Source: JBEKHT01 sp049516595 (GTDB taxonomy: Bacteria; Chloroflexota; Anaerolineae; Anaerolineales; RBG-16-64-43). From it: 40,879 nucleotides of DNA. The translations under genes and the position numbers were made by a program. Shown in pieces: positions 32,935-39,810 of this stretch. Positions within the stretch are counted from its first letter, which is position 1; every line of letters begins with the position of its first letter. Location of the stretch: the NCBI GenBank assembly GCA_049516595.1, contig JBEKSY010000032.1, positions 1 through 40,879 on the forward strand, given 5' to 3'. The notes below the pieces were generated by a model. That model worked only from the letters and a program-made list of their open reading frames with translations, made no database searches and was not told the DNA's origin.

Positions 32935-34777
32935 ATGAGACCGATGAGCCCCAGGAGGAGGATTGGGTTCCTTTCAACGAGCCTCAGTCTATTGTTCATG
33001 TTCATAGCTGTTTCGTGCTCGCCGTAGGTTCCCCAATACTCCTCACCTCAATACTACTCGCCTCTGAAAAATGCCCAATATGTTTCCACCGGTGCGACGA
33101 TCGTGCTTCGTTATGGTCCTGTGTCAAGTTCCCAGAATCTTGCTAATGTGAAGTTCATCATCCAGGGATCCAAGAGCAGCTCCCATGCGGGCCAGACCAT
33201 CCTTGCAGATGATCACAAAACGGTAATCTTCAAGCCCACCCATTCACCCCGGGCGAGCAGGTCACGGTCGGGATCAGCAGCCTGCGTTTGGACTCGGGCA
33301 CCAGTTATCTACCGCTCTCCTACACCTTCACCGTTGCCACCAATCAACAGCCGGGATCGGTCGGAAGCTCATCCGCACCACCGCCGACGAGCGGCGCACA
33401 GAGCGCCTTCCCTAATTTCCTGACTTTGCCGCAGGATATTCCTCATTACACGGTATTGCAGGCTTCGCCGGATAGCGGAGAAGGGGACATCTTCGTGGCG
33501 CCTTTCTACTCGGCCAAGTCGACGGTCGGGTCCTATCTGCTGATTCTGAATGGGCAGGGCCAGATTGTCTATTACCAGTCTGTCGCGGACGACTTAGCCG
33601 GGTTTGATTTCAAGGAACAACCCAATGGGTTGTTGTCCTATATTGATCAAAAGGATTCAACCATTTATCTCCTGAATTCCCATTATCAGGTCGTCGATAG
33701 TTACCGGGCAGGGGATGGCTACGTCGCCGAGTACACGATTTCCAGATCCTACCCAACGGCGATGCCTTGCTCATGGCCTATGATGCAGAGACCGTGGATA
33801 TGAGCAAGATCGTTCAGGGCGGGAAGAAGGACGCAACTGTTACGGGCTTGGTGAGTCAGGAACTCGATCCATCCAAGAATGTGATCTTCGAATGGCGAAG
33901 CTGGGACCATTTTTCGTTTCTGGATACAACCGTCAGTCTGACGAATCCACAAATCGATCTCGTGCAAGGAAATGCCCTGGCCCTGGCGAACGACGGCAAT
34001 CTCTTGCTGTCCAGCCGGGACCTGAGCGAAATCACGAAGATCAACCTGCAAACGGGTGATGTTATCTGGCGTTTGGGAGGCAAGGCCAATATGTTTCAGA
34101 TCGTCAATGGCCAACCCTTTGCCTACCAACATGATGTCAGGCAACTTCCGAACGGAGACATCACGGTATTCGATAATCAGGGTACAACACAAAACCCCGC
34201 GGCTTCTCTGGCCATAGAATACCAGATCAATGAAACGAACAAGATCGCCACACAAGTGTGGAGTTTTACCCACGGTCCGGCGGTCTTTGCCACGTATGTG
34301 GGCGACGCGCAAAGATTATCGGATGGGAATATCTTTCTGGATTGGGGAGCGCCGTTCACGGGGACAGGGTATGTCTACGACACGATGACGGAAGTAGCGC
34401 CGGACGGCCATATCCTATTTGATCTTTCGTTCGACTCGCCCTACGTCAGCTACCGAGCCTTTCGCTTCCCCTGGCAGGGATTCCCGGACACCCAGCCTGC
34501 GTTGGCATCCAAGGTTGATGGGAACGGGATTACCCTGGGTTATTCCTGGAATGGTGCGACGGAGGTGGCAGCCTATCGAATCTTCGGCGGCAGTTCTGCA
34601 CAGTCGCTCGGATTGATTGAGGAGAAAACAAGAACCGATTTCGAAACGCAGTCACATTTTGCCAACCTGCCGCAAGGTGAGTGTTATTTCCAGGTCGCGG
34701 CTGTGGACAAGAACGGCCAGGAGATGGCTCGCTCGGAAACAATCTCCACGGACTTGGGTTGCCCGCCGGTGCCATGA
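32935..34777 (+). pseudogene. Arylsulfotransferase (ASST)-like lipoprotein, broken by one stop and two frameshifts
   Basis: Start ATG 32935 after GGAGG. Signal M-R-P-M-S-P-R-R-R and hydrophobic core to lipobox A-V-S-C. A TAG at 33025-33027, two residues after the lipobox, is one base from CAG. The same frame goes on: Q-Y-V-S-T-G-A-T-I-V-L-R-Y, F-I-I-Q-G-S-K-S-S-S-H-A-G-Q-T, D-H-K-T-V-I-F-K-P. Near 33240 the frame changes (lost base in a C-rich run) to P-F-T-P-G-E-Q-V-T-V-G and G-D-I-F-V-A-P-F-Y. Near 33734 it changes again (TAC-AC where TACCAC is expected) to D-F-Q-I-L-P-N-G-D-A-L-L-M-A-Y-D, then W-R-S-W-D-H-F, Q-L-P-N-G-D-I-T-V-F-D-N-Q-G and a C-terminal FN3-like domain. ASST enzymes move sulfate from one phenol to another; the catalytic histidine region H-D-F/Q-H-D is still readable. 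Intact length would be about 614 residues. Confidence 0.85.
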
Positions 34778-35216
34778 TGGCACGCAGATTGTCAGATGGA
34801 TCGTTTGGGTATACGGCGAAATCCCCGGAGCTTCGTGAAGCGGATACTTTGCTGGCCTCGGAGGCCACTGTAGCGGACGCGCGACTGCGGCACCAGGGTG
34901 CAAGCAGATTGGGGTGAGCGAGGGGAGGTCCCGCCGACCGAGAGCGACGTACGGGGGCCTTGAGCCCCGCCCCGTTCGGCGTCCCTCGCCCGCGGACCCA
35001 GGGCAGGTTATGCAGCCTCGAAGAAAAACATCCCCGCAAGACGATCGTGGCCGGGCAGGCGGTCGACGTCAGCGTTTTGAAGGGAGTGGGCTGGGTGGAC
35101 AAATGGCAAAGAGGTTGGGTCGGCAAGACAACCCACCGGGGGTGAATCGCCGACTCGCCCTGTTTCCCCCAGCCCTCAGGGCCCCAGGGCTGGGAGCCTC
35201 TCTGGGCCGACTCCGT
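34778..35216. other. Intergenic region, no gene seen
   Basis: Lies between a plus-strand pseudogene and a minus-strand gene. Short frames only; no recognised terminator or RNA. Confidence 0.35.
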
Positions 35217-35972
35217 CTACAGCACGATCGGGCTGAAGTTGGTGTCCCGGTCGAAGTGATCCACCCCCTCGGCGCGCTTCAGGGCATTGACCACCAGGTA
35301 CGTGAGCGGGGTCGCAATCGCCTCATAGGCGCTCTTCACCAGCCACTGCGAGAGGATCGTCGTGCCCAGCGCCGCCGTCGGCAGGATCCCCGCAAAGGCG
35401 GCCGTGATGAATATGGCCGAGTCCGCCCCCTCCCCCACCAGCGTGGAACCGATCGTGCGCGTCCATAGCCAGCGGCCTCGCGTGGCGACTTTCATCCGAG
35501 CCAGGACGAACGAGTTGAGGAACTCGCCCACCAGGTAGGCGCTGAAGGAAGCGGCCAGAAGCCTGGGGGTGAAGCCCAGGATCGCCTGATAGGCCTGCTG
35601 CGCACCGGCGGGACCGGGGTAGGCCGAGGCCGTCCAAACGGTTGCCGGGGGCAGAAGCCCGGCGAGCCAGATTGCGACCACGGCCAGCAGGTTGCACCCG
35701 AACCCGGTCCAGATCACGAGCCTCGCGCGGGCGTAGCCGTACACCTCGGTCAGCACGTCTCCAAAGATGTACGTGATCGGGAAGAGGATCACCGCGGCTG
35801 GCAGGACCACCGGACCCACCCCCACCAGCTTGACCGCAATGATGTTGGAAATAACGAGCGTGGTGACGAAGGCCGCCATCACCACGGGGAACCAGCGGTA
35901 GCTCGAGATCGGTTGGGTGGAGGTCAAGGGTTGCCTGCGCTGGAATTCGGGTTCGGAAGGTGCGGCGGTCAA
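35217..35972 (-). CDS. Queuosine precursor transporter (YhhQ/COG1738 family)
   Basis: Membrane protein that imports preQ0/preQ1 for queuosine synthesis. The family pattern begins at S-S-Y-R-W-F-P-V-V-M-A-A-F-V-T-T-L-V-I-S-N-I-I-A-V-K-L, and the signature I-T-Y-I-F-G-D-V-L-T-E-V-Y-G-Y-A-R-A-R is followed by Y-L-V-G-E-F-L-N-S and T-I-G-S-T-L-V-G-E-G-A-D-S-A-I-F. Six hydrophobic helices. The frame is open far upstream through the end of queF, and only TTG codons are available before the family start; I place the start at TTG 35972, with TTG 35927 as the alternative. It follows queF by about 54 bases, and the pairing supports the queuosine role. Confidence 0.88.
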   Translation of the reverse strand: MTAAPSEPEFQRRQPLTSTQPISSYRWFPVVMAAFVTTLVISNIIAVKLVGVGPVVLPAAVILFPITYIFGDVLTEVYGYARARLVIWTGFGCNLLAVVAIWLAGLLPPATVWTASAYPGPAGAQQAYQAILGFTPRLLAASFSAYLVGEFLNSFVLARMKVATRGRWLWTRTIGSTLVGEGADSAIFITAAFAGILPTAALGTTILSQWLVKSAYEAIATPLTYLVVNALKRAEGVDHFDRDTNFSPIVL

Positions 35973-36025
35973 TATGGAAGGGGAAATCTCACCCGGGCGA
36001 GGCGGCAGCGCCTGCCGCGAGCCGT

Positions 36026-36451
36026 CTAGAAGGCGGGCCTTGCGCCAGCGGTCTTCTCGGCCGAGGCGGTCACGGTGATCGCGATTCCGCCCCGCACGTG
36101 GAAAGCGCCGACCACCTCGATCCAATGGGGATCGAGGGCGGCCTTCACGTCATCCAGGATCGTGTTCACCACGTGCTCGTGGAAGACGCCCTCGTTGCGG
36201 TAGGACCACAAATAAAGCTTGAAGGACTTGGACTCAAGGATGCGCTGGTCGGGAACGTAGCGCAGCGCGAGTGTGGCGAAGTCGGGCTGCCCGGTGGCCG
36301 GGCAGACGCAGGTGAACTCGTCGGTGGTGAGGGAGACGGTGTAGAAGCGGCCCGCGGGCGCGCGGTTGGGAAAGGTCTCCAGCTTCTTGCTCGGCTTCGC
36401 ATCCCACCCAAGGAGGGTGAGACCGTCCAGATCGGTTGGCTGCGTTGCCAT
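36026..36451 (-). CDS. queF: NADPH-dependent 7-cyano-7-deazaguanine reductase
   Basis: Reduces preQ0 to preQ1 in queuosine synthesis. 141 residues from ATG 36451; the frame upstream of it lies in the preceding gene. Single-domain (type I, B. subtilis-like) layout: F-T-C-V-C50-P-A-T-G-Q-P-D57-F with catalytic Cys50 and Asp57, then E-S-K-S-F-K-L-Y at 73-80 and F-H-E-H at 90-93 completing the active site and E-x-K-S substrate contact. 23 bases downstream of the thiolase-like ttuA gene, so co-transcribed. Confidence 0.96.
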   Translation of the reverse strand: MATQPTDLDGLTLLGWDAKPSKKLETFPNRAPAGRFYTVSLTTDEFTCVCPATGQPDFATLALRYVPDQRILESKSFKLYLWSYRNEGVFHEHVVNTILDDVKAALDPHWIEVVGAFHVRGGIAITVTASAEKTAGARPAF

Positions 36452-36474
36452 GGCCTGTCTCCGGACCCGGGGCT

Positions 36475-37437
36475 TCAGACGGGCTGAGGCTGCCGGGGAA
36501 CGGATGCCTCCTTCACCTCGTGCACCTTGTCCCACAGCCGGCAGAAGGCACACTTTCCCGGCGCGGAGGTTGGCTGTCCGCAGGTTTCACAGGCGTTCAG
36601 AGCTTCCGGCTCCGGGCGAAGCGCAAACAACCCGGCCTCCTTGGCTTCCAGGAAGGTGAGGTAGAACTGCAGCTTGGCGCCGGGACGCTTGGCCTCCATC
36701 TCGTTGAGGACGTCCTTGTAGTAGAGGGTCGTCGAGCCGACCGCATAGGGACACTCGTCGTAGATGTAGTCGATGCCGCGCAGGAGCGCATAAGCCGCGG
36801 TCTCGCGCTCATAGGTCCGGCAGAAGGGCTTGGCCTTCCGCGCCAGGCCGGGATGGGACGCAGGCAGGACGGGGGCCTGCCGGACCAGATATCCCCCCGC
36901 CCAGTGCAACGTGTTCTGCATCAGGACCGCCACCTCATCGTCCAGGTTGTGGCCGGTTACGAGGACATCAAAGCCGCTGTCGCGCGCCACCCGGTTCATG
37001 ACGTGGCGCTTCACCATCCCGCACACGGAGCAGGGCTTGCCCCGGCCGCGGTTGGAGATCCCCGCTGCCTCCGGGATCGAGGCGCCGTAGATCTCCGCAA
37101 TGCCGACCACCTGCAGGTTCAGGCCGCGCTCGCTGGCGAACTTCTTGCAGAGCTCGCGTGAAGCCTCAGAGTAGTCCACCCCGCCGTCGATGCCCAGCCC
37201 GATGTACAGCCCCTCGGTCTTGTATCCCAGCCTGTGGAGGATGTCCCACAGCGAGAGCGAATCCTTGCCGCCGCTGACCGCGACCAGGATCTCCTCCTCG
37301 CGCCCGAACATCCCGTACTTTTCGATCGCGCGTTCGACCTGCTCGGGCAGCCACTCCAGGTAGTGCTCTTTGCAAAGCGCCAGCTTGTGCTGGCGCATGT
37401 TCATGACCGCCTTGGCACCGCATTTCCGGCACTTCAC
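36475..37437 (-). CDS. tRNA 2-thiouridine synthetase, TtuA/NcsA type
   Basis: Adenylates a tRNA uridine and inserts sulfur. 320 residues starting at GTG 37437 (GGAGG seven bases before), sharing one base with the plsY stop. N-terminal zinc finger C3-R-K-C6 ... C22-K-E-H25; PP-loop S55-G-G-K-D-S; [4Fe-4S] cysteines C136-S-V-C139 and C229-P-Y, which match Thermus TtuA C130, C133, C222; H-N-L-D-D-E at 163-168; C-terminal zinc finger C283-E-T-C286 and C296-x-x-C299. TtuA/NcsA use a ubiquitin-like carrier, and one ends the ORF at 38040 in the same direction, so this is the cluster-dependent class. The target could be U54 or U34. Confidence 0.93.
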   Translation of the reverse strand: MKCRKCGAKAVMNMRQHKLALCKEHYLEWLPEQVERAIEKYGMFGREEEILVAVSGGKDSLSLWDILHRLGYKTEGLYIGLGIDGGVDYSEASRELCKKFASERGLNLQVVGIAEIYGASIPEAAGISNRGRGKPCSVCGMVKRHVMNRVARDSGFDVLVTGHNLDDEVAVLMQNTLHWAGGYLVRQAPVLPASHPGLARKAKPFCRTYERETAAYALLRGIDYIYDECPYAVGSTTLYYKDVLNEMEAKRPGAKLQFYLTFLEAKEAGLFALRPEPEALNACETCGQPTSAPGKCAFCRLWDKVHEVKEASVPRQPQPV

Positions 37438-38015
37438 TACTGGCCTCCACGGATTCTCGCGCGCAGCGGCGCGTCCACCAGTTTCTTCACTCCTATCGTC
37501 AGGAAGATCAGGGCAACCATCACCGCTTGCCACAAGGGCCAGTGCAGGAACAGCCCCACGGCCTCCACCGATCCCAAACCCAGGACCCAGGAGAGATCCC
37601 AGTTCGAGGTGATCAGGAGAACCACCCCAGCAATGGCGATCCCCAACATCGTGACCCACGGCTGCAGCATCAGCAGCCCTCCCAGGATCGCGGCCATCCC
37701 CTGCCCGCCCTGGAAGCGGATGAAGATGGAATAGTCGTGCCCAACCGCGACCGCCACGGCTGCGAGGTATGGGACGAGTGGGTCCACCGTGAAAATCTGG
37801 GCCAAGTGCACTGCCGCCGCGCCCTTGAACGCGTCCACAACACCGACCAGGATGCCCGGCACGGGGCCCAGCGATTCAAAGGAGTTCTTTGTCCCCAGGT
37901 TCCCGTCCCCTGTCAGGCGCAGATTAACTCCCTGCCTCCGCCCCATGACATAGGCAGTTGGAAACGAGCCCATCAGGTACGCAAGCCCCATCAGCACCCA
38001 CACCGAAACGTTCAT
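37437..38015 (-). CDS. plsY: Glycerol-3-phosphate acyltransferase PlsY
   Basis: Acyl-phosphate-dependent enzyme making lysophosphatidic acid, first step of membrane phospholipid synthesis. 192 residues, usual size. Motif 1 M-G-S-F-P-T-A-Y, motif 2 G-D-G-N-L-G-T-K-N, D-A-F-K-G-A-A-A-V, and motif 3 G-H-D-Y-S-I-F-I-R-F-Q-G-G-Q-G-M-A. The usual G-K-G-V of motif 3 is G-Q-G-M, and K to Q at that Lys may alter activity. Multiple helices. A lipid gene between two tRNA-thiolation genes is unusual. AAGGTG precedes the ATG. Confidence 0.93.
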   Translation of the reverse strand: MNVSVWVLMGLAYLMGSFPTAYVMGRRQGVNLRLTGDGNLGTKNSFESLGPVPGILVGVVDAFKGAAAVHLAQIFTVDPLVPYLAAVAVAVGHDYSIFIRFQGGQGMAAILGGLLMLQPWVTMLGIAIAGVVLLITSNWDLSWVLGLGSVEAVGLFLHWPLWQAVMVALIFLTIGVKKLVDAPLRARIRGGQ

Positions 38016-38039
38016 GGCCCACCTTCCAGCCTGGCGAGA

Positions 38040-38249
38040 TTACCCGCCTGAAATGACAGCCACCAGACGAATCTCTTCCCCCGGCCGAAGGACCACGTCG
38101 TCGGTCAGGAGCTCTCCATTGCGAGTGGCAAGGATGGCCTCCGGCGGCAGACCAATGCGCCGAATTGCGTCGCGCACGGTCATGCCGGACGGCATATCAT
38201 GCTGCTTCCCCCGAAAAAGGAGCCGCGTTGTCGGAGGCGTCTTGTCCAC
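38040..38249 (-). CDS. Ubiquitin-like sulfur carrier (ThiS/MoaD/TtuB type)
   Basis: 69 residues, beginning at GTG 38249. Beta-grasp protein ending in the required G-G: V-V-L-R-P-G-E-E-I-R-L-V-A-V-I-S-G-G, with internal M-T-V-R-D-A-I-R-R-I-G-L-P and I-L-A-T-R-N-G-E-L-L. The same-strand TtuA-type thiolase 600 bases away makes a TtuB-like role (C-terminal thiocarboxylate as sulfur donor) more likely than thiamine or molybdopterin synthesis, no gene of which is visible here. The activating E1-like enzyme is not in the window. Confidence 0.87.
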   Translation of the reverse strand: MDKTPPTTRLLFRGKQHDMPSGMTVRDAIRRIGLPPEAILATRNGELLTDDVVLRPGEEIRLVAVISGG

Positions 38250-38461
38250 ATTCCTATTCTACTCTCCCCCGTCCCACCCGGTCAACACAAGGTTTGGCTG
38301 GGCGCTCGAGGCGGGGCCGAAAACAAGGCAAAAAACGGCTGTGGACAACGCGGCCCGCCGGGCCGGGGTCATCGGGGCCTCTCGCATCGGGGAAAGACAA
38401 GAGGTGTTCTACATCTTGTACCCAACCGCGCAAGACCCATCCCCGGAGGTCCCGACTCACC

Positions 38462-39310
38462 ATGGCTAAGGTCGTCTTGGTCACTGACAGCACCGGCTAC
38501 CTCCCCAAAGAGCTAATCGACCTGTACCAGATCCGTGTCGCGCCGCAAGTGCTGATCTGGGGCAAGGAAACGTTCCTGGACGGGATCGACATTCTGCCCG
38601 ACGAGTTCTACAGACGCCTCAAAACAGCCAAAGTGATGCCCTCGACCTCGCAGGTCACCCCGGCGACATTGCTGGACATCTTCGGGAGCATCTTGAACGA
38701 AGGGAATGAAGCCCTGGGCATCTTTATCGGCGCCGAACTCTCCGGCACCCTCACTTCCGCCAACCAGGCCCGCGACGAGCTCGCGAGGGAGAAAATCGAG
38801 CTCGTGGATTCCGGCACGATAGCGATGGCCATGGGCTTCCAGATCCTGGCGGCGGCACGTGCGCTCGAGAAGGGCGCGAACCTGCGGGAGGCGGCAGAAG
38901 TAGCGAGGCAGACATCCAAACACACGGGTGTCATCTTCACCCTGGATACCCTCGAGTTTCTCCAACGCGGGGGGCGGATTGGAGCGGCCAGCCGGTACCT
39001 GGGCACAGCCCTCAACGTCAAACCCATCCTTGAAGTCCGGGGGGGCAAGGTAGAGCCGATTGAGCGAATTCGGACCAAGAGCAAGGCTCTGGACCGAGTA
39101 CTTGACATCATCGAAGAACGGATCCACGGCCAGACACCCGTCCGCATTTCAACGATTCACGCGCTGGCGGAGGAAGAGGCCACCCGGCTCCTGGAGCGAG
39201 CTGTGGCTCGCTTCCACCCCGTGGAAGCCTACATGGCCATGGCGAGCCCTGTAGTCGGAACGCATGCCGGCCCAGGAACCGTCGGGCTGGCGTTTTGCGC
39301 GGGGGTCTGA
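38462..39310 (+). CDS. DegV-family fatty acid-binding protein
   Basis: 282 residues from ATG 38462 (GGAGG twelve bases before). DegV/FakB pattern: V-V-L-V-T-D-S-T-G-Y-L-P at 4-15, P-S-T-S-Q-V-T-P at 60-67, S-G-T-L-T-S-A-N, V-D-S-G-T-I-A-M-A-M-G-F-Q, and F-L-Q-R-G-G-R-I-G. The Ser/Thr and Arg-Gly residues form the fatty-acid carboxylate pocket. FakB delivers exogenous fatty acid to FakA for phosphorylation; the acyl-phosphate feeds PlsX/PlsY, and plsY lies within 500 bases, divergently. That neighbourhood may explain the pairing. Confidence 0.92.
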   Translation: MAKVVLVTDSTGYLPKELIDLYQIRVAPQVLIWGKETFLDGIDILPDEFYRRLKTAKVMPSTSQVTPATLLDIFGSILNEGNEALGIFIGAELSGTLTSANQARDELAREKIELVDSGTIAMAMGFQILAAARALEKGANLREAAEVARQTSKHTGVIFTLDTLEFLQRGGRIGAASRYLGTALNVKPILEVRGGKVEPIERIRTKSKALDRVLDIIEERIHGQTPVRISTIHALAEEEATRLLERAVARFHPVEAYMAMASPVVGTHAGPGTVGLAFCAGV

Positions 39311-39462
39311 TCGAAGCCCCTGGGCCAGATCGAGACGAACCCAGGATTGCCAGGCATACACCGTCATTCACTTGGCAGGAATTGATGATGCGCTTGTCCC
39401 TTTCCCGCGAATACGGTTCCTGAGCGCCTCAGCCATTCTGGGAAGGGAATAAACTCACGTTT

Positions 39463-39485
39463 GAAGGCAGCGAAGGGCTGCCTTC
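39463..39485 (+). terminator. Hairpin downstream of degV
   Basis: GAAGGCAGC (39463-39471) pairs with GCTGCCTTC (39477-39485), five-base loop, followed by ATTAATATAT. An AT-rich sequence but no clean U-run. About 150 bases after the DegV stop. Confidence 0.5.
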
Positions 39486-39589
39486 ATTAATATATGAATG
39501 AAGTTGCCTGCGCCGATTGGCCAATGGGGCTCCGCCGCAGTGATTACTGTTGCTGCAGGAAAGATTGCAGGGTCGGCCCGGCTCCAACC

Positions 39590-39618
39590 TTGACGGAACG
39601 GGTTTGGGAAGATAGAAT
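39590..39618 (+). promoter_or_regulatory. Promoter of the initiator tRNA gene
   Basis: -35 TTGACG (39590-39595), 17-base spacer, -10 TAGAAT (39613-39618). Predicted start near 39625, about 21 bases before the mature tRNA. Confidence 0.65.
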
Positions 39619-39645
39619 GACTGGGTTCCAAGAAAGAAACATCGT

Positions 39646-39717
39646 TGCGGGGTAGAGCAGTGGCAGCTCGTCGGGCTCATAACCCGGAGGTCGCTGGTTC
39701 GAGTCCAGCCCCCGCTA
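39646..39717 (+). tRNA. Initiator tRNA-Met (CAT)
   Basis: Full cloverleaf: acceptor TGCGGGG with CCCCGCT, D-arm GAGC/GCTC, anticodon loop CTCATAA (CAT at 39678-39680), T-arm GCTGG/CCAGC with TTCGAGT. Initiator hallmarks are present: no Watson-Crick pair at positions 1-72 (T opposite T), A11-U24 in the D stem, and three G-C pairs at the bottom of the anticodon stem (GGG/CCC). No encoded CCA. A promoter precedes and an intrinsic terminator follows. Confidence 0.93.
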
Positions 39718-39723
39718 CCTAGG

Positions 39724-39757
39724 AAGAACCATGGTCCGTCGGGCCATGGTTCTTTTC
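39724..39757 (+). terminator. Intrinsic terminator of the tRNA gene
   Basis: AAGAACCATGG (39724-39734) pairs perfectly with CCATGGTTCTT (39744-39754), nine-base loop, then TTT. Confidence 0.8.
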
Positions 39758-39810
39758 ATAACCCGCCGGATTCCAGTGGCCGATATCTCTCATCTTCGGA
39801 GGTTTTTGCC

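Noticed and set aside
29591..33027. TAG recoded as an amino acid in two lipoprotein genes
   Set aside because: The two sites would need Trp and Gln respectively, and TAG is the natural stop of intact genes here (binding protein, RidA-like, kdgK, plsY).
34914..35468. Plus-strand frame of 184 codons
   Set aside because: Arg/Gln-rich shadow overlapping the queuosine transporter gene.
36436..37161. Plus-strand frame of 241 codons
   Set aside because: Antisense to the TtuA-type gene, which is unambiguous.
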